Assembly: GCA_029959865.1 (NCBI GenBank)
Contig: JASCPE010000002.1
Coordinates: 434,001 to 498,000, forward strand
Direction of reading: 5' to 3'
From: Microbacteriaceae bacterium PS02070
Lineage (GTDB): Bacteria; Actinomycetota; Actinomycetes; Actinomycetales; Microbacteriaceae
DNA length: 64,000 nt
Part shown: positions 51,777 to 58,749 of the stretch, in pieces
How the letters are laid out: the number at the start of each line of letters is the position of its first letter
How positions within the stretch are numbered: position 1 is the first letter of the stretch
Position numbers and translations under genes: made by a program
The notes under the pieces: generated by a model
Told to the model about the DNA's origin: nothing
Database searches by the model: none
What the model saw: the letters and a program-made list of their open reading frames with translations, nothing else

Positions 51777-52337
51777 TTACTCGAAGGCGAGTGAGTCGTT
51801 CGGGTCGAGCTGCAACAACCTGCCGGTGGCGTGTTCCTCGCGCGCGGTCTGCACGTCGTAGCGTTCCTGGTACACCTCGCGCGGGGTGACACCGACCTGG
51901 CCACGGTCGTACTTGGCGAGCATCTCCTCGGCCCAGTGCGCCGAGTTGATCGCCTGGAAGCGTCGCTCTTTCCAGTAGCGCACCAAGTCCTCGGTGGTGA
52001 GCTTCACGGCACCTGCGACCCATGCCTGTATCTCTTCGGGCAGGAACGACTCGGGCACCCCGGTCAGCGTGACCGCCTCAGCGGGCGGCGTGAGCAGTGC
52101 TGCGGGTGTGGTGCGGAGGATGTAGGCGAGGGCGGTGAGGTCGTCCACGTCCACGCGACGGTCGCCGTTCTCGATCTTGCTGATCCCCGACGGGGCGAGC
52201 TTCCGGCCCGCCTCGGTCATCAGCCGGGCGGCGGTGCGCACGTCCATGCCGATGGCCTGGCGTGCGGTGCGGAGGTTCTGGGCGACGTGCTCATGTGTGA
52301 TCCCGGCAGGGTTTCCCCGTAGTCGTTCTGTTTCCAT
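51777..52337 (-). CDS. XRE-family (cI-like) repressor of the element
   Basis: A 186-residue regulator with an N-terminal HTH, VAQNLRTARQAIGMDVRTAARLMTEAG, then LAPSGISKIENGDRRVDVDDLTALAYIL (residues about 15-72), the standard Xre helix-turn-helix. The C-terminal half has no peptidase or recognised ligand domain. It contains DLVRYWKERRFQAINSAHWA and an amphipathic stretch. Divergent from the excisionase-like gene across 95 bp, it likely represses its own and the neighbouring promoter, as in other integrative elements. ATG at 52337 is used; the frame extends upstream into the promoter region. Confidence 0.88.
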   Translation of the reverse strand: METERLRGNPAGITHEHVAQNLRTARQAIGMDVRTAARLMTEAGRKLAPSGISKIENGDRRVDVDDLTALAYILRTTPAALLTPPAEAVTLTGVPESFLPEEIQAWVAGAVKLTTEDLVRYWKERRFQAINSAHWAEEMLAKYDRGQVGVTPREVYQERYDVQTAREEHATGRLLQLDPNDSLAFE

Positions 52338-52432
52338 ACTAGGAACGTACATGCCTGCTCTTGACTCGTCAAGCGCTCTACCGTACTTTATTGGGAACTT
52401 TACACGCTTGATTAGGAACGGCAGGCAGGGCG
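52338..52432. promoter_or_regulatory. Face-to-face divergent promoters of the element's repressor switch
   Basis: Rightward: TTGACT (52361-52366), 17-bp spacer, TACTTT (52384-52389). Leftward: TTGACG (complement of 52367-52372), 17-bp spacer, TACGTT (complement of 52344-52349). The two -35 boxes abut and form the near-palindrome TTGACTCGTCAA (52361-52372). GGAAC motifs at 52343, 52394 and 52415 (contexts CTAGGAAC, TTGGGAAC, TTAGGAAC) are candidate repressor half-sites. A repressor bound at the centre could shut off both directions. Confidence 0.65.
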
Positions 52433-52672
52433 ATGAGAGACATATCGGTGACACTGGACGACTTGCGTGCTTCCCGCAACGCGGTCATTACCCGCGCGGA
52501 GGCTGCGGCGGCGCTCGGGGTCGATCCCCGCACGATCACGGCGAGCATCGAGAACGGGTCGATCCCGTCCGTGAAGCTCGGCAGGCGAGTCGTGATCCCG
52601 CGCGAGAAGTTCCTGCGCATCTTCGACGGCGAAGACACACCCCACACGGTTCCCGGCACCGCCTCGCGGTGA
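52433..52672 (+). CDS. Excisionase-like helix-turn-helix protein
   Basis: A 79-residue protein built around a MerR-like winged helix: ITRAEAAAALGVDPRTITASIENGSIPSVKLGRRVVIPREKFL (read in pieces, about residues 19-61). This is the HTH_17/excisionase layout, with the helix ending in a short wing and R-R-V-V-I-P. Such proteins bend DNA next to the attachment site and steer integrase towards excision, or act as activators. It is first on the rightward transcript from the divergent promoter. If integrase is dead, any excisionase role would be idle. Confidence 0.82.
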   Translation: MRDISVTLDDLRASRNAVITRAEAAAALGVDPRTITASIENGSIPSVKLGRRVVIPREKFLRIFDGEDTPHTVPGTASR

Positions 52673-52780
52673 CAGGGCTGGTGGTGCCGATTCGGCACTC
52701 CCGCGCTGGGCGTCCGGCTGTTTGTCGGACGTGCCGCGTAGACTGAACTCACGAAGCCGACCACGAGGAGGCACCCCATC

Positions 52781-52987
52781 ATGGCGACGAAGACTCGCGT
52801 ATCCGAGGCGCACGTTCAGCGCGTCCTCGCTGAGGTGCAGGCCGGGCAGCAGACCGCCGGTGAGGAAATGACCCCCGAGGGGCTGGAGCTTCTGGCCCGG
52901 CAGGTGCGCGGCGAGATCACCGTGGACGAGGCTGTCGAAGTGATCGCCGCCCGTACCCGCGCACGCCTGGCTGCTCGCACCGCCTGA
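52781..52987 (+). CDS. VbhA-type antitoxin
   Basis: A 68-residue antitoxin with the VbhA domain (EGLELLARQVRGEITVDEAVEVI, C-terminal half). Antitoxins of this kind insert a glutamate into the Fic ATP pocket through an inhibitory helix with the pattern [ST]xxxE[GN]. Here the corresponding stretch is TAGEEM: Thr25 and Glu29 are in place, but the following Gly/Asn is Met. It lies 16 bp before the fic gene, so the two form a toxin-antitoxin operon. The AGGAGG ribosome-binding site is strong. Identification is by domain pattern. Confidence 0.83.
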   Translation: MATKTRVSEAHVQRVLAEVQAGQQTAGEEMTPEGLELLARQVRGEITVDEAVEVIAARTRARLAARTA

Positions 52988-53003
52988 ACCGTTCGGCGTC
53001 GGG

Positions 53004-53789
53004 ATGCCTGATCGGTACACCTATCCGGGCAGCGATGTTCTGGTCAACACGTTCGGCATCACCGACTACGACGACTGGAAAGATGCTGAGGCTGACTTCA
53101 TCGGTGCGCGCATGGGTGCGCTGCGCGAGCATCCCATCGCGGGTGGCTACGATCTGCCGCACCTGCAAGCGATCCATGCCTATCTGACGCAAGATATGTA
53201 CTCCTGGGGCGGAGAGATTCGCACCACCGACACGCATCCCGGCGGCACCGGCATCGCGCATTGCCGCCCGCAGTTCATCGTTCCCGAGACTGACCGCGTG
53301 TTCGATGCGCTCGCCCAGCGCGACTACTTGCGCGGGCTGGACCTGGATGCGTTCTCGGACGGGCTGGCGTGGGTGTGGGGTGAGACGACGGCGATCCATC
53401 CGTTCCGTGACGTGAACACGCGCAGTCAGCATGTCTTCTTCAACCAGCACGCGCGCGATGCCGGATGGGTGATCGACTGGTCGCAGATCCCCGGCGACGT
53501 GTTCGCCCATGCCCGCACCCTCGCCATCGTGGAAGATCACTCCGGGCTTGACGCGCTGATCCGCCCGAATCTCGTCACCGTCGAAGACGCCGCACGCTCG
53601 GACCGCCTCAGGGCGAGCCTGGATGAGCACGCGCAGGGCTTCACCACTCGCCGGTCGGTGCGCGACCCGGAGACGCTGGATCGTGCGCTCGACGCCGCCC
53701 GGCAGCGCCGCCGGAACCTCCCGCCACCTGAGGCGTTCGGTGGTGCGTCGCCCCGTGATCCGCGCAGCGGCCCCTCACTCGGCCTATAA
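53004..53789 (+). CDS. Fic/Doc-family toxin (VbhT-like AMP-transferase)
   Basis: A 261-residue Fic protein with the active-site loop HPFRDVNTRS at residues 132-141. The consensus HPFxxGNGR has both glycines replaced (Val and Thr). His132, Phe134, Asn138 and Arg140 are kept, as in other actinobacterial variants with NTR. The upstream flap region (SWGGEIRTTDTHPGGTGIAH) is typical of Bartonella VbhT. VbhT AMPylates gyrase and is neutralised by VbhA, encoded just before. The C-terminus ends GPSLGL, the same six residues that end the convergent relaxase; the two genes overlap by 6 bp at their 3' ends. May serve plasmid/element maintenance or, speculatively, act as a transferred effector. Confidence 0.88.
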   Translation: MPDRYTYPGSDVLVNTFGITDYDDWKDAEADFIGARMGALREHPIAGGYDLPHLQAIHAYLTQDMYSWGGEIRTTDTHPGGTGIAHCRPQFIVPETDRVFDALAQRDYLRGLDLDAFSDGLAWVWGETTAIHPFRDVNTRSQHVFFNQHARDAGWVIDWSQIPGDVFAHARTLAIVEDHSGLDALIRPNLVTVEDAARSDRLRASLDEHAQGFTTRRSVRDPETLDRALDAARQRRRNLPPPEAFGGASPRDPRSGPSLGL

Positions 53790-56700
53790 GCCCAGGCTCG
53801 GGCCGTCACGACGCGGCTCTGTGCTCGGGTGGTTCTGCTCGACCGCGCCGCGCAGTCGCCGCGCGCGGTCAGCGGCAAGCTGCCGGACCTGCTCTGCCGC
53901 TGCACGCTTCACTTCGACCAGTGCGGCGGCTTGCTCGGGCGGCAGGGCGCGCAATTCCTCGGCATCGCGCCGCGCCACCGCCGCCTGTGCGTGCACGTTG
54001 CGGGCTTCGCGGTCGGGGCGGATGAACCGTGCTCGTATCGGGTCACGACGCACCCGTTCGACCCCCAACTCTCGCGCGAGCAGCGTGAGGCGTTCGCGGT
54101 TGTGCTGGTCTTTGAGCGCCGCCCGCCCAGACTGCGCATCCGCGAGGCGGCGGTCGGCGTCGGTCACTCGCGGGTCGTTCTCGGCACGCCGCTCGGCACC
54201 GGTGGTGGCCCACTCGGTGAGGCTGTCGCTGTGGCGCGGTAGTACACCCCAGGCGTCGCGCACCTGCTCGCGTGCCGTGTGGGTGCGCTCGGTCGCGGCC
54301 TGGTACTCCTGTCGCGCTCGGCGTCGTCCGAACCTGCCCGACGTGGCGAGCCGTTCCGATGTGGTGCTCTCGGCGGTGACGGCTGTGAGGTAGGTTTCGC
54401 CGTCCTCGACGGCCTGCGGCACCAACTCCGCGACGACCTCGGCGCGGGCTTGGGCTGTGTGAGTCTCGGCGGCGCGGATCATCTCGGCGCTTTGCTCGTC
54501 CTCCGCCTGGTGGTTGGCCTGCTGCTGGTCGAGCCGCTCCGCGATCTGCTCCCACTTCTCGGCCGTTCGCTCGGCACGCTCGGCCTCGCGCACGAGTCGG
54601 GCAACCTCGTCGTTCACCTTGCTCACGGGGCCGTCAACGACGAGGCCGCGCACCGCCTCGGCTGCGCGCTTGGTGGCGTCGGCGAGTCCTCGGTCTGCGC
54701 GGTCGCTTTCCATCGCCTCGATGAACTGCGCTCGTGCATCGGCCATGCTCTCCGCGACAACGTGCAGGGTGTTCTCGTTTCGGCCTCGGGTCATGCCGAC
54801 ATAGACCGCTGCGCCGCCCATCTGCTCACCAAGAACGGTGTGCGAGACGGGCACGGTCACGCCCTGCACCCCGTATGCGGTCGCGGCATAGGAGAGGTGG
54901 GCGTGTTCGCGCACATACTCGGCGGGCAGATGGATCGTGTGTTCGCGTTTGCGGTCGCTGTGCGCGTCGCGTACCCAGAGCGACCCGTCCGCCAAGACGT
55001 GTTGTACAGTCCATTGTTGCCGGTTCGCCGCGCCCAGGTCGGCGCTGTTCTTGCGGGTCTGGATCAGGTCACCCCGACCGATGCTGAGGCCGTCGCTGCC
55101 CGTGGCCGTAGTGGTGTCGTCAACGAGACTCAGGCGGGTGCGTTCGTCTCGGATGCGGTCATTCAGTCGCGCCGCTTCATCGTTTGATGCCACGGTGAGG
55201 GCTTCGCCGTCGTGTCTGCTCGTGGCGAGGTGTTCGCGCAGCTCGTCGGCATCGGCGTGCAGCCGGATCAGCCCAAGCTCGCGTAGCCGGTCGAACACCT
55301 GGCCGGGGTCGCGGCGGTCGCGCATCCGCACCGTGACCTCGGCATAGGCCGGGTCGGTGAAGCGGTGTACCTCGGCCATATCGAACGCGCGGCCCCGGAG
55401 TTGCGCGGCCATGTCCAATACGCCGCCCCTGCCGACTGCGGGCAGTTGCGCGCGATCCCCGACGAGAGCGACCGTTGCACCCGTCTCCGCAGCGACCGTG
55501 AACAGGGCAAGGGCGGTGTCTTGGTCGAGCATCCCCGCCTCGTCCACCACGATCCGCTCACCACGACGCAACTGCGCGTCTCGGGGTGGGCCGGTGTAGG
55601 TTCCGCCAGTCATCGGATCGGTGTCGCCTGGGGCGAGGCGTGTCCATACGCCGTCCTGGTTCCAGCGCCATCCGTACGCGTAGACGAGGGCGGCGACGCT
55701 TTCGGCGGGAACGCCGAGTTCCTGGTGCGCGACCTCAGCGGCACGCTTCGTCGGCGCAACCACCCGCACCCTGCCACCTCGCTGCTCGGCGGCGCGGATC
55801 GCGGTGGCGAGCATCGTGGTCTTGCCCGCACCCGCTGCACCCTCCACGATCACCAGCGGATCCTGCGAGACGACCGCTGCGGCCGCGACGAGCTGGCCAG
55901 CGTCAAGCTGCTGCCCGAGTGCTGCTGCGTGTTCGCGCACGTCAGGGTGCTCCGGCTCCTGCTCGGGAGTTCGGGCGGTGATGCGGTCGCGCAGTTCCGT
56001 CTCAACCTGCACCACCCGCACGCTTGTCAAGTGCGCGACATGCTCCGGCGTCGCGGTGTCGGGCGGGAGGATCGAGAAGCAATCCTCGAGCGCGAGCGTC
56101 GTCGCAACCGTCACCAGTTCGCGCAACTCTTGCGGGGTGGCACGCACGCCCGCCTCGGTGATGATCCGGGTGGCGTGCTCCTGCACGGTGTGTCGAGTCC
56201 ACGCCGACTCTGCCGCGGCGCAACGATCCAATGCACGCGACGCGATCCGCTGCACAGACACCTCATCCGGTGATACCGGCACACGCGCCGGCATGCGGGC
56301 CAGGTGTTCGGGGTCGTAGCCGGCCTCGCGGAGCTCGGTCAGCCAGGCTTCCTCTTCCCGCAAGGTCGTGGGCTTCTTCGCGGGGCGCTCATACGCCCAC
56401 GCCTGCGCTGTCAGCCGAGATGAGACGACCGGCCCCATCGTCTCGCCCGGATGCGCCGTCTCCCACTCGGCTTCGAGCCGTTCCAGGTTCTTCCGCACCT
56501 GCTCGCCGCGCTTCGACATGAGCAGTTTGAACGGTTCGAGTTCGGTGACTTCGCCAGTCGTCACCGGGTCGAGGGTGAGGCCGTGACGGTCGAGCACTTC
56601 CGCGAGTTCGGCGCTGGCGGCGATCACGGCAGTACCGAGGGCGCGGATCGCGCCTTGCTGCCGGAACGTCGCCGCCGTGTCGAGCGCCCGCCACTTGCCC

Positions 56701-57245
56701 GCCGCCCAGACACGGGCGCCGATCTGCATGTGGATATGCCGGTGAGGATCACCGGCCCGGCTCGTCCGGTGCGTGATGCCGACCACCTGCATGTGCTCAA
56801 TAGGTACGACCTCCTGCTTGCCGCGCGGGCCGACACGAGTCACGGAGTACTGGGCGAGCCACCGCTGAATCTCCGCCAGGGCGTCCTGCTGTGCTGCGTC
56901 CAGCGCCTTGGATACCTCGGGATGCAAGGCGGCAGCGGCGGACAGGCTCTTGGGGGTGTTGATGACCATTTCCGCGAACCGGGGCGACCCCTGCCGATCC
57001 AACCCCGCGAGGCGAGGCTTTCCCATCTGCTCGCCGGTATCGGGATTGATCCAGTCCACCCATCCCGCATACTCGTCAGCGGTCAGCACCCGACTACTCA
57101 CGGCCTCGCCCGAAGCGTCGAGCACCGCGTACTGAACCCCGGTGCTGTCAGACAGATAGTAGTCGTCAGCACCTGAGCGGTCGGCCTCGACATAGCGCAG
57201 CGCATCAGCCCCGGTGCCCCGGAGCAAGATCACGCCGCCCTGCAT
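53784..57245 (-). CDS. MobF-family conjugative relaxase with RecD-like helicase
   Basis: A 1153-residue TrwC/TraA-type protein. The N-terminal relaxase part has a tyrosine pair in ADDYYLS (about residues 29-30) and the three-histidine metal motif HRTSRAGDPHRHIH (159-172). The helicase part has Walker A GAAGAGKTT (469-477), VVDEAGMLDQD (motif II) and a UvrD-like C-terminal region with YVGMTRGRNENTLHVVA. The last 250 residues are a charged coiled-coil-rich tail ending GPSLGL. It nicks oriT and unwinds DNA for conjugative transfer. I use the ATG at 57245 (MQGGVILLRG); GTG and TTG codons a few positions upstream are alternatives. No T4 coupling protein gene is nearby. Confidence 0.9.
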   Translation of the reverse strand: MQGGVILLRGTGADALRYVEADRSGADDYYLSDSTGVQYAVLDASGEAVSSRVLTADEYAGWVDWINPDTGEQMGKPRLAGLDRQGSPRFAEMVINTPKSLSAAAALHPEVSKALDAAQQDALAEIQRWLAQYSVTRVGPRGKQEVVPIEHMQVVGITHRTSRAGDPHRHIHMQIGARVWAAGKWRALDTAATFRQQGAIRALGTAVIAASAELAEVLDRHGLTLDPVTTGEVTELEPFKLLMSKRGEQVRKNLERLEAEWETAHPGETMGPVVSSRLTAQAWAYERPAKKPTTLREEEAWLTELREAGYDPEHLARMPARVPVSPDEVSVQRIASRALDRCAAAESAWTRHTVQEHATRIITEAGVRATPQELRELVTVATTLALEDCFSILPPDTATPEHVAHLTSVRVVQVETELRDRITARTPEQEPEHPDVREHAAALGQQLDAGQLVAAAAVVSQDPLVIVEGAAGAGKTTMLATAIRAAEQRGGRVRVVAPTKRAAEVAHQELGVPAESVAALVYAYGWRWNQDGVWTRLAPGDTDPMTGGTYTGPPRDAQLRRGERIVVDEAGMLDQDTALALFTVAAETGATVALVGDRAQLPAVGRGGVLDMAAQLRGRAFDMAEVHRFTDPAYAEVTVRMRDRRDPGQVFDRLRELGLIRLHADADELREHLATSRHDGEALTVASNDEAARLNDRIRDERTRLSLVDDTTTATGSDGLSIGRGDLIQTRKNSADLGAANRQQWTVQHVLADGSLWVRDAHSDRKREHTIHLPAEYVREHAHLSYAATAYGVQGVTVPVSHTVLGEQMGGAAVYVGMTRGRNENTLHVVAESMADARAQFIEAMESDRADRGLADATKRAAEAVRGLVVDGPVSKVNDEVARLVREAERAERTAEKWEQIAERLDQQQANHQAEDEQSAEMIRAAETHTAQARAEVVAELVPQAVEDGETYLTAVTAESTTSERLATSGRFGRRRARQEYQAATERTHTAREQVRDAWGVLPRHSDSLTEWATTGAERRAENDPRVTDADRRLADAQSGRAALKDQHNRERLTLLARELGVERVRRDPIRARFIRPDREARNVHAQAAVARRDAEELRALPPEQAAALVEVKRAAAEQVRQLAADRARRLRGAVEQNHPSTEPRRDGPSLGL

Positions 57246-57261
57246 CGCTCTCACCACCAAT

Positions 57262-57278
57262 GTTTCTAAACTAGAAAC
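57262..57278. promoter_or_regulatory. 17-bp perfect inverted repeat in front of the relaxase gene
   Basis: GTTTCTA and TAGAAAC separated by AAC, 17-33 bp upstream of the relaxase start. The half TAGAAAC resembles the TAGGAAC sites in the repressor switch at 52.34-52.42 kb, so the element's XRE protein may also control mobilisation. The rest of the gap (57279-57462) contains a second near-palindrome, CTACCACGGTAG, but no gene; it could also hold oriT. Confidence 0.5.
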
Positions 57279-57462
57279 TCTATCTATCTACCACGGTAGC
57301 ATACGTTCATTCAGAAGTCAGCAGAGCGATCTTAGAATCGCACTGTGCGACACGGAAGGTTCGCGTAAGTCGGTGACGGCTTCTGAGCCGCGAGTGAACA
57401 CTGCGTGAATGCAGCGCGGCGAGTCGCGCCAGTCCCGGACGGTGCCCCATTCTGAGTAAGAA

Positions 57463-58677
57463 ATGTTATCCGCAGAAGGTGGCCGTCGAACCGACTTTGG
57501 CGCGCCATTGCTGGTCCTTCTGGTGTTCTTGAGGTTAGGGTGCACGTCGTTCGGTGGCCCGGTCGCTCATCTAGGATATTTTCGAGCAGAGTTCGTCGAG
57601 CGACGCAGGTGGCTGGGTGATCGCGCGTATGCGGATCTTGTCGCATTGTGCCAGTTTCTTCCCGGCCCGGCATCAAGCCAGGTCGGCATGGCGATCGGTT
57701 TGCAGAGAGCTGGAATACTCGGTCTTGTCGCGGCATGGCTCGGGTTCACACTGCCATCTGCGGTATTGCTGTTCGGGTTCGCGCTCGGCGTATCGACCCT
57801 TGGCGACGTATCGCAGGCTGGATGGGTGCTGGGCCTGAAGGCTGCGGCGGTCGCGGTCGTGGGTCATGCTGTGCTCGGGATGGCAAAGTCACTCACGCCT
57901 GATGCGCGACGAGCGACGATTGCTGTCGGGGTGCTCACTGTCGTGCTGCTCGTACCCGGCCCGCTGACGATGTTCGGCGCGATGGCCTTGGCCGGGATCG
58001 CGGGGTTCTTCGTCTGTCGATCCCCGAGCACGGCCGAGAACGATGAACCGCGTTTCCGGGTGCGCCTGCGGCCCGCAGTCGGATGGTTGAGCCTGGCTGT
58101 GTTCGTCATGCTGCTCGCAGGGTTGCCTATTCTTGCTGCGTTCACCGGCAACGCCACGGTAGGCCTGATTGACACCTTCTATCGTGCGGGGTCGCTCGTG
58201 TTCGGTGGCGGGCATGTCGTGCTCCCGCTTTTGCAGGCTGAGACAGTGCAAACTGGACTGGTGGAGCCGGGTGCGTTCCTCGCGGGGTATGGTGCCGCGC
58301 AGGCGGTGCCAGGGCCGCTGTTCACCTTCGCCGCGTTTCTCGGAGCGGTCACCACGAGCGGCCCGAGTGGGCTGCTCGGCGCATCCATTGCGCTGCTCGC
58401 GATCTTTCTGCCGTCTGCGCTGCTCGTGATGGGGGTGCTGCCCTTCTGGGAGCGGTTGCGTCGTGCGCCGAGAGTGCAGCGTGTGCTGACGGGCGTGAAC
58501 TCCGGAGTCGTCGGGCTGCTCGCCGCCGCGCTGTACGACCCCGTATTCACCGCGGGTGTCACGAACGCCGCATCACTCGTCGTCGCGGCACTCGCGTTCG
58601 TCGCACTCACGTCCTGGAAAACACCGGCATGGGCGGTAGTGCTCGGGGCCGCAGGAGCCGGGGCATTGCTGCTCTGA
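57463..58677 (+). CDS. chrA: Chromate transporter ChrA
   Basis: A 404-residue CHR-family exporter with two homologous halves. The N-terminal half has SFGGPVAHLGYFRAEFV (about residues 28-44) and QFLPGPASSQVGMAIG; the C-terminal half has FGGGHVVLPLLQAE and AAQAVPGPLFTFAAFLG, giving about ten membrane segments. ChrA expels chromate (and takes sulfate-like anions) across the membrane. It starts 217 bp from the divergent relaxase gene and ends within 75 bp of the ATPase gene. It is the first of a three-gene cargo operon. Confidence 0.92.
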   Translation: MLSAEGGRRTDFGAPLLVLLVFLRLGCTSFGGPVAHLGYFRAEFVERRRWLGDRAYADLVALCQFLPGPASSQVGMAIGLQRAGILGLVAAWLGFTLPSAVLLFGFALGVSTLGDVSQAGWVLGLKAAAVAVVGHAVLGMAKSLTPDARRATIAVGVLTVVLLVPGPLTMFGAMALAGIAGFFVCRSPSTAENDEPRFRVRLRPAVGWLSLAVFVMLLAGLPILAAFTGNATVGLIDTFYRAGSLVFGGGHVVLPLLQAETVQTGLVEPGAFLAGYGAAQAVPGPLFTFAAFLGAVTTSGPSGLLGASIALLAIFLPSALLVMGVLPFWERLRRAPRVQRVLTGVNSGVVGLLAAALYDPVFTAGVTNAASLVVAALAFVALTSWKTPAWAVVLGAAGAGALLL

Positions 58678-58749
58678 ATGCGCTACGCGGATACTCAGGC
58701 GAGGCTGGCCTGCAATGCGAGAAGCGTGCCCGCCTGGGAGGATTGGAGC

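Noticed and set aside
53784-53789. Pure DNA palindrome as the reason for the shared GPSLGL ends
   Set aside because: Only 14 of 21 bases match between the two 3' coding ends and the serine codons share no base, so symmetry of DNA does not fully account for it; kept as a possible partial cause.
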